DNA of 64,000 bases from Clostridiaceae bacterium. Its GTDB lineage: Bacteria > Bacillota > Clostridia > Oscillospirales > Acutalibacteraceae. Below the pieces are notes generated by a model. That model was not told the DNA's origin, did no database searches, and worked only from the letters and a program-made list of their open reading frames with translations. Numbering within the stretch: the first letter of the stretch is position 1; the number at the start of each line of letters is the position of its first letter. The translations under genes were made by a program, and so were the position numbers. The stretch is taken from the NCBI GenBank assembly GCA_016292785.1, contig JAEDFL010000002.1, positions 1 to 64,000 of the forward strand, read 5' to 3'. Of this stretch, positions 56,806-64,000 are shown piece by piece.

Positions 56806-57267
56806 TTAGTTATTTTTTTCTCCGAGGAGTTTAGCAAGCTCATCCATGAAAGTATTTATGTCCTTAAACTGTCTGTAAACCGAGGCGAAGCGGACATAGG
56901 CGACCTCGTCGGTATCCTTGAGCTTATCCATGGCAAGCTCTCCGATATGGATAGATGTTACCTCACGGTCGAGAGAATTTTGGAGAGTTGTTTCAATCTC
57001 GTCAACTATCTTTTCGATAGTTTCAATGGAAACGGGACGTTTCTCACAAGCTCTGAGCAGACCGTTGAAAAGCTTGTTGCGGTCAAAGGATTCTCTTGAC
57101 TTGTCTTTTTTAACAACGATGATGGGAACGCTTTCAATGATTTCATAGGTGGTAAATCTTTTTGAGCAGTTCATACATTCTCGTCTTCTGCGAATTCTTT
57201 CACCCTCGTCTGTGGGACGGGAATCAATAACCTTGCTTTCGGAATAGCCGCAAAACGGACATTTCAT
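56806..57267 (-). CDS. nrdR: Ribonucleotide reductase repressor NrdR
   Basis: A 153-residue regulator. CPFCGYSESKVIDSRPTDEGERIRRRRECMNC is the N-terminal zinc ribbon (two CxxC pairs) and residues about 49-139 are the ATP-cone (VVKKDKSRESFDRNKLFNGLLRACEKR) that binds dATP/ATP. It represses ribonucleotide reductase genes when dATP is high. No nrd gene is in the window, and I see no clean pair of NrdR boxes upstream. Length is exactly typical. Confidence 0.97.
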   Translation of the reverse strand: MKCPFCGYSESKVIDSRPTDEGERIRRRRECMNCSKRFTTYEIIESVPIIVVKKDKSRESFDRNKLFNGLLRACEKRPVSIETIEKIVDEIETTLQNSLDREVTSIHIGELAMDKLKDTDEVAYVRFASVYRQFKDINTFMDELAKLLGEKNN

Positions 57268-57302
57268 TGAAGATCACATCCAATTTTGTAAATATTTCTT
57301 GT

Positions 57303-57332
57303 ATTATACCATAGTTCATTTCAATATTTCAA
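57303..57332 (-). promoter_or_regulatory. Promoter of nrdR
   Basis: Minus strand TTGAAA (57332-57327), 18-bp spacer, TATAAT (57308-57303). Confidence 0.65.
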
Positions 57333-57371
57333 CAAAATATTACACTTTTTCGGTCATAATTCAAGAATTGA

Positions 57372-57400
57372 TTGATTTTTGCCGCTCAATAGTCTATAAT
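57372..57400 (+). promoter_or_regulatory. Promoter of DHDPS-family gene
   Basis: TTGATT (57372-57377), 17-bp spacer, TATAAT (57395-57400), 29 bp before the ATG. Confidence 0.7.
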
Positions 57401-57428
57401 TGGAAAAAAAGTAACCGGAGGAATTACA

Positions 57429-58355
57429 ATGAAGGACATTAACAGGGGTGCTTTCCCCACAATGATAACACCGTATCACGATGACAACACGGTAGATTAT
57501 GATGCGGTAAGGAAGATCACCGAGTGGTACATAAAAGAGGGCTGTACGGGTATTTTTGCCGTTTGCCAGTCGAGTGAGATGATTTATCTTTCTCTTGAGG
57601 AAAAGGTCAGGATTGCAAAGACCGTCGTTGAGACTGTTAAAGCGAGCGGAAAGAATGTTTCCGTTGTCGCTTCGGGACACACCTCGGACGATATGAACGC
57701 TCAGATTGAGGAAATGACGGCAATGGCTCAGACGGGTGTTGACGCTATCGTATGGGTAAGCAACCGACTTGATCTTCACAATGACGGCGACGATGTCTGG
57801 ATAAAGAATGCTCAGTATCTTCTCTCCAAGCTTCCCGAGGATATTGCGATCGGCATTTACGAGTGTCCGTTCCCGTATAAGAGACTGCTCACCCCGAAGA
57901 TCCTCGACTGGTGCATTTCGACGGGCAGATTTACCTTTATCAAGGATACCTGCTGTGATCCCGATATGCTTCTTGCAAGGCTTGAACAGCTCAACGGCAC
58001 AGGCGTTAAGCTCTACAACGCCAATTCCCAGACTCTTCTTTACACCCTGCAAAACGGGGGTGCAGGCTTTTCGGGAATAATGGGTAACTTCCACCCTGAT
58101 CTTTATGCGTGGCTGTGCGAGAATTATGACAAGGAGCCTGAAAAAGCTCAGCAGGTGCAGAACTTCATCGGACTTGCGGCCTTTACCGAGTCGCTTGCCT
58201 ATCCGCTGACCGCAAAGTATCATATGAATACCGTCGGCGTCCCGATGAGCCTCTGGTCACGTTCGAGAGATCATAAGCAGTTCACGAAGTATCAGAGAAT
58301 GATAGTTGACGATATGATTAAGGCGGAAAATGATATCCGTGCAATTATAAAATAA
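57429..58355 (+). CDS. Dihydrodipicolinate synthase-family aldolase
   Basis: A 308-residue TIM-barrel class I aldolase. AFPTMITPYHDDNTVDYDAVRKITEWYIKEGCTGIF begins it; YECPFPYKRLL supplies the catalytic Tyr and FTFIKDTCCDPDML the Schiff-base Lys. The strict DapA substrate motif is altered and NanA features are absent, so it is probably a pyruvate-dependent aldolase or dehydratase for a sugar acid or similar compound. It stands alone with its own promoter and terminator and CGGAGG before the ATG. Its distance from dapF/dapL argues only weakly against a role in lysine synthesis. Confidence 0.85.
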   Translation: MKDINRGAFPTMITPYHDDNTVDYDAVRKITEWYIKEGCTGIFAVCQSSEMIYLSLEEKVRIAKTVVETVKASGKNVSVVASGHTSDDMNAQIEEMTAMAQTGVDAIVWVSNRLDLHNDGDDVWIKNAQYLLSKLPEDIAIGIYECPFPYKRLLTPKILDWCISTGRFTFIKDTCCDPDMLLARLEQLNGTGVKLYNANSQTLLYTLQNGGAGFSGIMGNFHPDLYAWLCENYDKEPEKAQQVQNFIGLAAFTESLAYPLTAKYHMNTVGVPMSLWSRSRDHKQFTKYQRMIVDDMIKAENDIRAIIK

Positions 58356-58359
58356 AATC

Positions 58360-58397
58360 AAACGCAAAGCTCAGACCATCAAATGAGCTTTGCGTTT
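58360..58397. terminator. Bidirectional terminator
   Basis: AAACGCAAAGCTCA, short loop, TGAGCTTTGCGTTT: a 14-bp stem between convergent genes. Confidence 0.82.
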
Positions 58398-58400
58398 CCT

Positions 58401-59486
58401 TTATATTCTGTTAAGGTAATCAAGCCATTGACGGCTGATACTTTCAATCGAATGGGTTTTCAACAGCTTCCTGCCGTTTTCTGAAAGTTTTCGTGAAAAT
58501 TCGGGATCTTCAATAATTCTGAGCATCGCCTGACTGAGCTGTTCGCCGTTGCCGACGTCAATCAGAATACCGCTTTCGCCGTCCTCAATAAGCTCGTCGG
58601 GTCCCATTTCACAGCGTGTCGAAACGCAGGGGACACCCATTGCAAGAGCTTCGAGCAGAGCGTTCGGCATACCCTCAAAATCGGACGAAAGGACGAAAAC
58701 CGAAGCATGGTTTACAAATTTCACAGCCTGCGGATCAGTTCCTGCAAGGATTATTCTGCCGCTGAGACCGAGGCTGTCTATCTGACCTTGCAATGCGTCT
58801 TTTTCTTCGCCCTCGCCGAAAATAAACAGCGTATAGTCGGGAATTTTGTCCGCAATGCTTGCAAACGAGTCGATCAGCATATCAAAGCGTTTCAGCTTTA
58901 TCAGCCTGCCCGTGGCGCAGATAATCTTTTTACGCTCGGCGGGAGGGGAAAGGGAATAAACCGTTTCATTGAAGATTGCGTTCGGGATGATTATGTCCCG
59001 ATCGCTTTTTTTACCTCCGAAAAATCCGGCGGCTCTGCGAGTCTGAAAAACATAACCGTCCGTGAAGTAATAGAACAGCTTTCTAAGAAAGGTGTTTATC
59101 TTCGACGCCTTGTAGCGATAAGGATTGCTTCGTTCCGTTCCGACGGATTTCGTCTTTGTAAACACCGTTGCAAGCACGGCATACCATGTCATTGCAAAGC
59201 TCATACCGATCAGAACATCAAGTCTGAGCGATTTTGTGAGCTTTCTGATTTTCATCATTCTTCCGATCGAGCCGAAAAGCCGTTTGAAAGAAGCGGACTG
59301 TTCGATTTCTCCGAGGTCGGCGGAGTGAACGCTGACCTCATCTTCAAGCGGATAGAAGCTGTCCGTTCCCTTGAAAGTTATAATGTCCACATCGTTACCG
59401 TGGAGCGCAAAATAATTCGCAAGTGATACGGTCGCTCTTTCCGCTCCGCCCGAGGAAAGATCTTTTATCAAAAATCCGATTTTCAT
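58401..59486 (-). CDS. Glycosyltransferase family 4
   Basis: A 361-residue GT-B transferase. GFLIKDLSSGGAERATVSLANYF binds the acceptor side; ICATGRLIKLKRFDMLI, FIFGEGEEKDALQ and VFVLSSDFEGMPNALLEALAMGVPCVST hold the retaining GT4 Glu-x7-Glu motif. It adds a sugar to a lipid or glycan, often in exopolysaccharide or cell-wall glycan synthesis. No other glycan genes lie beside it. It follows queT by 15 bp, an unusual operon mate. Confidence 0.9.
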   Translation of the reverse strand: MKIGFLIKDLSSGGAERATVSLANYFALHGNDVDIITFKGTDSFYPLEDEVSVHSADLGEIEQSASFKRLFGSIGRMMKIRKLTKSLRLDVLIGMSFAMTWYAVLATVFTKTKSVGTERSNPYRYKASKINTFLRKLFYYFTDGYVFQTRRAAGFFGGKKSDRDIIIPNAIFNETVYSLSPPAERKKIICATGRLIKLKRFDMLIDSFASIADKIPDYTLFIFGEGEEKDALQGQIDSLGLSGRIILAGTDPQAVKFVNHASVFVLSSDFEGMPNALLEALAMGVPCVSTRCEMGPDELIEDGESGILIDVGNGEQLSQAMLRIIEDPEFSRKLSENGRKLLKTHSIESISRQWLDYLNRI

Positions 59487-59501
59487 TTAATCACCGAACC
59501 G

Positions 59502-60017
59502 TTAATGGTTTATTTTATCAAAAACACGAGTGCGTTCCAGTCCGAGGAAAAGAAGCAGACCGAGCGTGTAGCATACAACAACCTCGCCGAGAGCGACGCC
59601 CGAAGCGCAGGAGAAAAATCCCACGATACCGGCTTGTTCGGGAGTGAACATCATTATTTCCGCTCCGATTATAATTCCGTTGAACAATGTCGGAAAGATG
59701 AGAGAGAGCAGGGGAATGTTCTTAAACCTGATGTTTCTTGTAAGCCTTGTCATCAATGCCGCAAGCAGAGTTGCGAGCGTACCGAGGACAATGTCAATCG
59801 GTCCGAAAGGACTGCCGATATTGGCTATCACGCATCCGATTGAAAGACCGGGGATAGCCGCCGGAGTGAACACCGGCAGAATTGTCAGCGCCTCGGAAAT
59901 TCTGAACTGTGTCGCACCGAAAGAAAGCGGCGCAACGGCGTAGGTCAGCGCTGCGTACAAAGCCGCTATCAGCGCACCCTGCACGGTGTAAACCGTGCCT
60001 TTTTTCATCTTCTTCAT
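59502..60017 (-). CDS. queT: Queuosine-precursor ECF transporter QueT
   Basis: A 171-residue membrane protein with five to six helices. GALIAALYAALTYAVAPLSFGATQFRISEALTILPVF and GLSIGCVIANIGSPFGPIDIVLGTLATL are the QueT marks. It imports preQ1/preQ0-type precursors with a shared ECF energy module, for queuosine in tRNA. A preQ1-I riboswitch overlaps its ribosome site. No que biosynthesis genes are in the window. Confidence 0.93.
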   Translation of the reverse strand: MKKMKKGTVYTVQGALIAALYAALTYAVAPLSFGATQFRISEALTILPVFTPAAIPGLSIGCVIANIGSPFGPIDIVLGTLATLLAALMTRLTRNIRFKNIPLLSLIFPTLFNGIIIGAEIMMFTPEQAGIVGFFSCASGVALGEVVVCYTLGLLLFLGLERTRVFDKINH

Positions 60018-60025
60018 TTTTTTAG

Positions 60026-60067
60026 CTCCTTAGTTTTATTTTAAGTCAGGATGGTTTCGAACTGACT
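60026..60067 (-). promoter_or_regulatory. preQ1-I riboswitch upstream of queT
   Basis: Minus strand AGTCAG, a 12-nt TTCGAAACCATC loop, CTGACT, then an A-rich strand ending AAAACTAAGGAG, which is the ribosome site. This is the class I pseudoknot layout, with the 3' A-rich tail pairing in the loop. It should act on translation. Confidence 0.88.
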
Positions 60068-60078
60068 TTTTGACGTTA

Positions 60079-60870
60079 TCAGTCAAAGATGGCGCAAAGA
60101 TCTTTTATCGAGTTTACGCACACGTCGGCTTTGATATCCGACTTTTCGTATATTTCGGGGGTTGTAACTCCCGTAAGAACGCAGGCGGTTTTCATACCGT
60201 GACGAACGCCGAGCGCAATATCCGCCGCAAGCGAATCTCCGATGAAGCATATCTCGTCACGGCGGCAATTCAGAAGCTCGGTCAGATAGTCTGCGGTGTA
60301 GACCTCGGGCTTACCCATTATGAGCGGCTCAACTCCCGTGCAGGTTGAGAATAATGCCATCATAGAGCCTGCGTCGGGCATATAGTCGTCGCCCATCGGC
60401 GCTTTGATGTCGGGGTGGGTGACGATGAATTTTGCACCCTTTATAATATAGTTACAGCCTTTTCGTATTTTGTCGTAGTTAAGCGTGTCGTCCAGACCGA
60501 GGACGACAATGTCGGGCATACCGTAGGTGAGGGGGATGCCCGATTTTTCAAAATCGTATAAAAGTCGGCTGTTGCCGATGAGATATACGGATTTTCCCGG
60601 ATAGTTTTTCTTGATATAGTTTATTGCAACATGGGTTGAAACGATAATCTTTTCCTCGGGAACGGGGAAACCCATTCTGACAAGCTTTTCAAGGCAGACC
60701 TTTGAATTGTTCGAGGAATTATTTGTCAGGAAGTAAAAATCCTTTCCGTTCTCCCGGACAAGGCGAAAGAACTCCTTTGCCCCGTCAATCAGGTCGTTGC
60801 CGAGGTAGACCGTTCCGTCAAGGTCGGCAACATAATATTTTACGTTTTTGAATATTTCTTTATCGAGCAT
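60079..60870 (-). CDS. HAD-IIA phosphatase (NagD/PNPase-like)
   Basis: A 263-residue HAD hydrolase. VADLDGTVYLGN holds the nucleophile Asp, FLTNNSSNNSKVCLEKL motif II, KPEVYTADYL the Lys and FIGDSLAADIALGVRHGMK motif III/IV; the cap is of the C2a type. Members dephosphorylate small metabolites such as nucleoside monophosphates, phosphoglycolate or sugar phosphates. It has its own promoter upstream (TTGCGG, 17 bp, TATAAT at 60933-60905) and precedes the preQ1 riboswitch of queT. Confidence 0.9.
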   Translation of the reverse strand: MLDKEIFKNVKYYVADLDGTVYLGNDLIDGAKEFFRLVRENGKDFYFLTNNSSNNSKVCLEKLVRMGFPVPEEKIIVSTHVAINYIKKNYPGKSVYLIGNSRLLYDFEKSGIPLTYGMPDIVVLGLDDTLNYDKIRKGCNYIIKGAKFIVTHPDIKAPMGDDYMPDAGSMMALFSTCTGVEPLIMGKPEVYTADYLTELLNCRRDEICFIGDSLAADIALGVRHGMKTACVLTGVTTPEIYEKSDIKADVCVNSIKDLCAIFD

Positions 60871-60904
60871 AACTATCCTCTTTCGGGAAAAATATAGCTG
60901 TTAG

Positions 60905-60933
60905 ATTATATCACACAATTCATTCTTCCGCAA
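60905..60933 (-). promoter_or_regulatory. Promoter of HAD phosphatase gene
   Basis: Minus strand TTGCGG (60933-60928), 17-bp spacer, TATAAT (60910-60905). Confidence 0.68.
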
Positions 60934-60958
60934 CTCAAATGGCAAAATAAATCACATT

Positions 60959-61285
60959 TTATTTCCGAAAAATCAAAAATCCCGAAGCGGCAAGGCTCTG
61001 TCGGTTCGGGATTAGACGCTTAACCTTTATTTGGTTTTTTTGATCGCAAACAATTTGTTCGAGTTCCTTTATTATCGTATCGTAATTTTGCTTCAAATGC
61101 GGCTTGATACATTTTTCACAGCTTTTAACGCCGCTCGGAAGATAATGGATACTGCCGCCGCACTTGTCACCGAGGGCATACAGCGGACAGTAGCAGAACA
61201 GACAGTTGAAATCTTCCGTATTTTCAATTTTGTGGCAGGGGAAATACTCACATTCCCTGTTCTGAAAAAACTTGTAGCTGTTCAT
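60959..61285 (-). CDS. Cysteine-rich small-domain protein (PF04071-like)
   Basis: About 108 residues. NSYKFFQNRECEYFPCHK followed by NCLFCYCPLYALGDKCGGSIHYL and CEKCIKPHLKQNYDTII matches the cysteine-rich small domain (PF04071 type), with about ten Cys/His metal ligands in the first 70 residues. The last 30 residues after YDTII are not part of the usual domain. The frame opens at 61303 but the fold begins at ATG 61285. No clear ribosome site. Known relatives are fused to or beside cobalamin-pathway enzymes; none is seen here. Confidence 0.7.
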   Translation of the reverse strand: MNSYKFFQNRECEYFPCHKIENTEDFNCLFCYCPLYALGDKCGGSIHYLPSGVKSCEKCIKPHLKQNYDTIIKELEQIVCDQKNQIKVKRLIPNRQSLAASGFLIFRK

Positions 61286-61303
61286 AACTTTAACCCGTAG
61301 CAT

Positions 61304-61675
61304 GAAACCTTTTGTTCAAGCATTGCCTTTTAGTGTATTTATGTAATACCGGAAGAACCGAAAAAAGTAAATATAAATTCTGAAAAAGACGATACCTTGC
61401 AGGGCAAAGCCGAGAAAACAGGAGGAGATATTATTGAGATCTTATTGCCGCATTAAGGTTTTTATCAGGCATAATGAGGCTTATTCTGAGCTAAAATAGA
61501 GATGTAAAGGCTGTTTCGGAAAACAATGTTATAACCGTGAACGACAAAAAGTTATTATTTTCGACAAAATTCGATAAAAAATGAGTTTTTTCGATGATTT
61601 TTACTGTACTTTTGGAAATTGATATGTTAAAATAACAATAGCAGAAAATGACAGAAAACGGAGGAGACAAATGAG
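61304..61675. other. 372-bp gap with AT-rich TCGAC boxes
   Basis: No firm gene. A 21-codon frame from TTG 61434 to TAG 61499 has a perfect GGAGGAG ribosome site, but nothing else supports it. From 61541 to 61600 several TTTTCGACAAAA-like boxes (61558-61569 exact, 61570-61578 TTCGATAAA, 61587-61598) resemble Spo0A sites and sit before the XRE gene. Function unproven. Confidence 0.4.
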
Positions 61676-62074
61676 ATGAGCAGTACGAACAACCCGTCAC
61701 TGGGCGAAAAGCTGTTAAGGCTTAGAAAAGAGATGAAAATGACTCAGGATGATGTTGCAAAAATTCTCGGAATGAGCAGGACGTCATTTTCAAAATATGA
61801 GAACGGCAATTCGGCTCCGCCGCTTCAGGTGCTGAGGAAAATTGCGGCTATCTACAATGTCGGTCTTGAGTATCTTATTTTTGATGAAAACACTTCGATC
61901 AGGCTGAACGACTCACAGAGTGAAGATGAAAACACCTCGTCCGTGTCCGTTTCAAAGATAACGGAGCTTCGCCCTGTTGAGAAGCAGATAATAGGAAAGT
62001 ACCGCATTCTCACCGATGAGGAAAAGAAAAAGTTTGTTGAGAAGCTGTTTCCCGGATATGACGAGCAAATATAA
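61676..62074 (+). CDS. XRE-family transcriptional regulator
   Basis: A 132-residue protein. GEKLLRLRKEMKMTQDDVAKILGMSRTSFSKYENGNSAPPLQVLRKIAAIYNVGLEYL is a Cro/CI HTH (about 9-67). The rest, with a Ser/Asp/Glu linker and KITELRPVEKQIIGKYRILTDEEKKKFVEKLFP, is short and unassigned. GGAGGAG precedes the ATG at 61676; a neighbouring ATG at 61671 makes only ATG-AGA-TGA. It stands alone, and a cluster of TCGAC boxes lies upstream. Targets unknown. Confidence 0.9.
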   Translation: MSSTNNPSLGEKLLRLRKEMKMTQDDVAKILGMSRTSFSKYENGNSAPPLQVLRKIAAIYNVGLEYLIFDENTSIRLNDSQSEDENTSSVSVSKITELRPVEKQIIGKYRILTDEEKKKFVEKLFPGYDEQI

Positions 62075-62090
62075 TTTTGAATAGATTGAA

Positions 62091-62120
62091 AGAGTTCGGT
62101 TGTACGCCGGACTCTTTTTG
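62091..62120 (+). terminator. Terminator after XRE gene
   Basis: AGAGTTCGG, loop, CCGGACTCT, TTTTT with one G-T pair in the stem. Confidence 0.8.
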
Positions 62121-62156
62121 CTATAGTTTTATACTGATATCGTCAAACAACTTTGC

Positions 62157-62190
62157 AAATAAAAACAGCGTCACCTTTTAGGCAACGCTG
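62157..62190 (-). terminator. Terminator of second lysis cassette
   Basis: Minus strand CAGCGT-TGCC-TAAAA-GGTG-ACGCTG then TTTTTATTTGC, a stem with a small internal mismatch. Confidence 0.82.
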
Positions 62191-62236
62191 AAAATAGATA
62201 TTTTTTTTGATCAAAGTGTTTTTGTTAAATATTGTC

Positions 62237-63112
62237 TCAGCAGATCTTGTTCAGCAGCAGGATATAGCAGGCTCGTATCGTGCGCGGTCCTGCCAGTCCG
62301 TCAACCTCAATCCGTGCGGCGGTCTGTACCTGCCTGGTTGCCACTTCCGTGCCGTCGCCGAAGATGTTGTTGTCATCTACGCCCTGAGTTATTATTTTTG
62401 CCTTTCTCAGGGACAGCAAAAGCTGTTTATAGGCGTAAACTCCCTCGTTTGCGTCGCCTTTTTGGAAATAACCTCTTGTCATATCATTGCCTCCGATATA
62501 TTGCGGTTCTGATTTTTTGTGTCTTATAAGCTCAGGATAATTAACGTATCCGTAGTTGAGATCGGTATATCCGTTTATTCCGTTTACGATGCCCGTTGAT
62601 GTGTACTGCCATATTCCGTAGGGCTTGTTATAGGTGTTTACATCGTTGTATTCGGCTACCCATTTTGATTTTGTGTCGTACCACGGATCGGTCAGCCTTG
62701 TCTGGAACCAGTACACGCTGGCATAAATTCCGGGCCAGAAACCGGCATCTTTAATTCCGTTAACAAAGAGCTTTGCTATTCTGAGAATAGTATCATCTGA
62801 TTGACTGCCGATGGTTGCATCGTCTTCAAGATCGTAATACACGGGGTAGAGCGGTTTTTTATCTCCGAGTATTCTCAGACAGTTTGCAAGCTCCCTTCTT
62901 GCGTCTGCTTCACTCCTTGCATAGCAGAAATAGTATGCGCCCCAGGGGATACCGACTCTTTCACATTCCCTGACATTTCGCTCAAAGGAGGTGTCAACGC
63001 CGCTGTTGCCGAAACCGCAGCGAAGAATTGCAAATTCAATTCCGTTCGCCTTGACCTTATCCCAGTCGATAGTACCTTGCCAGTAGGATACGTCTATGCC
63101 GTCAGTTGCCAT
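62237..63112 (-). CDS. Phage-type GH25 lysozyme endolysin
   Basis: A 291-residue protein. DGIDVSYWQGTIDWDKVKANGIEFAILRCGFG opens a GH25 (muramidase) domain of about 190 residues; PVYYDLEDDATIG holds the catalytic Asp and Glu. A linker follows, then a module (GVYAYKQLLLSLRKAKIITQ, VDGLAGPRTIRACYILLL) nearly identical in order to that of the amidase at 22235-23047. It cuts the glycan chain of peptidoglycan. ATG 63112 overlaps the holin end by 11 bp. Only holin accompanies it. Confidence 0.92.
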   Translation of the reverse strand: MATDGIDVSYWQGTIDWDKVKANGIEFAILRCGFGNSGVDTSFERNVRECERVGIPWGAYYFCYARSEADARRELANCLRILGDKKPLYPVYYDLEDDATIGSQSDDTILRIAKLFVNGIKDAGFWPGIYASVYWFQTRLTDPWYDTKSKWVAEYNDVNTYNKPYGIWQYTSTGIVNGINGYTDLNYGYVNYPELIRHKKSEPQYIGGNDMTRGYFQKGDANEGVYAYKQLLLSLRKAKIITQGVDDNNIFGDGTEVATRQVQTAARIEVDGLAGPRTIRACYILLLNKIC

Positions 63113-63362
63113 CGCTTTTTTCTCCTTTCATTATTTTATCGGCTTTCTGTGCCGCCGCGGTAAAGCTGTTGTTCTTCCACCATGACCATACGGAGCCTAT
63201 CACGGTCAGAGCATAGGTCACATATTCCTGCCATTGATCCGAATCGAGCAATCCGTTTTTCTTCCCGAGGATAACGCAGAGCTGACCTGCCAGAGCAAGC
63301 AGCAGTATGACCGTTCTTGCCCATGTCTGTACCGAAACTCCTTTTATATTTATTTTTTTCAT
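63102..63362 (-). CDS. Phage holin (phi LC3-like), second copy
   Basis: An 86-residue holin with two helices (RTVILLLALAGQLCVILGK and YVTYALTVIGSVWSWWKNNSF). It shares WARTVIL/WVRTIVL, DSDQWQEY and WWKNNSF with the copy at 23040, so both cassettes have one origin. The frame opens at a TTG (63452) without ribosome site; ATG 63362 has AAAGGCGGG upstream. It makes membrane holes that let the lysozyme act. Confidence 0.87.
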   Translation of the reverse strand: MKKINIKGVSVQTWARTVILLLALAGQLCVILGKKNGLLDSDQWQEYVTYALTVIGSVWSWWKNNSFTAAAQKADKIMKGEKSDGN

Positions 63363-63524
63363 AATATGATCCCGCCTTTCTGTTCGGAATAAGCTGATTG
63401 TATATCGGATAAACTTTTTGATACGGTACTTCGGCTTTTTCCGATGTTTCAAGACAAACGGCGTCCTTTTATCACTTCGGCGGCATTATATACTATGCAG
63501 TAACGCTTTAAATAATGACAGATG

Positions 63525-63554
63525 TTGACATTGCTGTATACGGGGTGGTATAAT
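63525..63554 (+). promoter_or_regulatory. Promoter of TIM-barrel epimerase gene
   Basis: TTGACA (63525-63530), 18-bp spacer, TATAAT (63549-63554), 28 bp before the ATG. The 63363-63524 region holds nothing else I can support. Confidence 0.78.
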
Positions 63555-63582
63555 CAATAAAAAATTCAAAGGAGTATTTATT

Positions 63583-64000
63583 ATGCGTTTCGGAATGTGT
63601 ATGGGTGTTGAAAGCCCTGAATATATTAAGCTCATCAAAGATTCGGGCTATGATTATGTCGAGTGCGGCTTTGGCGGTCTTTCAAGGGCGGACGAGGAGG
63701 TCTTTGAAAGCTTCAAGGCGGCTCTTGTTGAGAACGGTATGAAATGCGAGGCGGCAAACAGCTTCTTCCCCGGAGATTATCCGATCATAAACCATGATTA
63801 TAAGTGCAAGGAGTACAGCGATTTTATTGAAAAAGGTATGGCAAGAGGCAAGGAGATCGGAATGAAATTTGTCGTATTCGGATCGGGCAATGCCAGAAAA
63901 GTACCGGAGGGAACGAGCTATGCCGAGGGCTTGCGTCAGCTCGGAGATTTTCTCGGAAGCGTAGTTTCCCCGATTGCGGAAAAATACGGCATAAATGTGG
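63583..64000 (+). CDS. Sugar phosphate isomerase/epimerase (TIM barrel), partial
   Basis: At least 139 residues, running off the window. It starts MRFGMCMGVESPEYIKLIKD, then GYDYVECGFGGLSR and the metal-site-like KFVVFGSGNARKVPEG, as in AP-endonuclease-2-type (xylose isomerase-like) epimerases of sugar metabolism. AAAGGAG precedes ATG 63583. Only the first half of the barrel is visible, so the full metal site cannot be checked. Confidence 0.8.
   Translation, partial: MRFGMCMGVESPEYIKLIKDSGYDYVECGFGGLSRADEEVFESFKAALVENGMKCEAANSFFPGDYPIINHDYKCKEYSDFIEKGMARGKEIGMKFVVFGSGNARKVPEGTSYAEGLRQLGDFLGSVVSPIAEKYGINV

Noticed and set aside
61390..61435. CAGGGCAAAGCCGAG text suggesting a cyclic-di-GMP riboswitch
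   Set aside because: Only a short part of the aptamer core is present; the second stem and tetraloop receptor are absent.
63363..63452. Longer second holin starting at TTG 63452
   Set aside because: The extension is Lys/Arg-rich with no homology to the other holin and no ribosome site.

Overview
The window looks like a chromosomal segment of an anaerobic, probably gut-dwelling member of the Clostridia (Firmicutes), most likely near the Ruminococcaceae/Oscillospiraceae. This is inferred from the mid-range GC, AGGAGG-type ribosome binding sites with some TTG/GTG starts, CIRCE-controlled hrcA-grpE-dnaK-dnaJ, the DapL lysine route, RibU and QueT ECF-type S components under FMN and preQ1 riboswitches, a TM1266-type hydrogenase-linked regulator, and many oxygen-sensitive Fe-S/flavin proteins. 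No 16S rRNA gene is present, so the genus cannot be fixed.

Layout. 1-4.1 kb: lipoprotein (cut by the window edge), MMPL exporter and TetR regulator in one operon with two operator copies, then TspO. 4.1-8.5 kb: sugar-type MFS symporter, metallophosphoesterase and Gfo/Idh/MocA dehydrogenase operon. 8.6-12.3 kb: NAD synthetase and a CPBP-like membrane protein with a repeat tail. 12.3-15.1 kb: a redox set (Fe-S protein, flavoprotein, ferredoxin-thioredoxin-reductase-like protein, thioredoxin). 15.3-20.1 kb: heat-shock operon. 20.2-22.2 kb: ArsR, permease and Cys-rich thioredoxin. 22.2-23.7 kb: a four-gene orphan phage lysis cassette. 24-29.1 kb: GH42 beta-galactosidase, riboflavin importer with riboswitch, DedA/VTT protein, galactokinase. 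29.2-33.3 kb: an HTH-membrane-lipase fusion, an MtaD/MtnA-like purine/thioribose salvage pair, tRNA-Leu. 33.5-37.5 kb: hydrogenase-type regulator, glutamate dehydrogenase, DapF and DapL. 37.6-46.8 kb: MATE, PRPP synthetase, CDF, MscS, FHA, two purple-acid-phosphatase-like proteins, a hairpin-rich repeat element, an AbrB-type regulator and a 46-residue amphipathic peptide. 46.9-57.3 kb: Thr/Lys-repeat surface protein, aldo-keto reductase, a broken HTH gene on a near-perfect palindrome, DUF4091/flavoprotein pair, acyl-CoA ligase, aminotransferase, hydrolase, NrdR. 57.4-64 kb: DHDPS-family aldolase, HAD phosphatase, preQ1 riboswitch-QueT-glycosyltransferase, Cys-rich protein, XRE regulator, a second orphan holin-lysozyme cassette and the start of a TIM-barrel epimerase.

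Most of the window is ordinary chromosomal backbone with short operons separated by clear intrinsic terminators. The least ordinary items are the HTH-transmembrane-lipase fusion (29.2 kb), the internally duplicated 46-residue peptide with its own promoter and terminator (44.9 kb), the degenerate CPBP protein with six copies of a DPxxxSQDFYKE motif (10.6 kb), the two related holin/endolysin cassettes that share a wall-binding module but have no other phage genes nearby, and the 38-bp palindrome that overlaps an HTH gene whose start reads ATG-TAA (49.1 kb). All functional statements come from reading motifs by eye; no database search was run.
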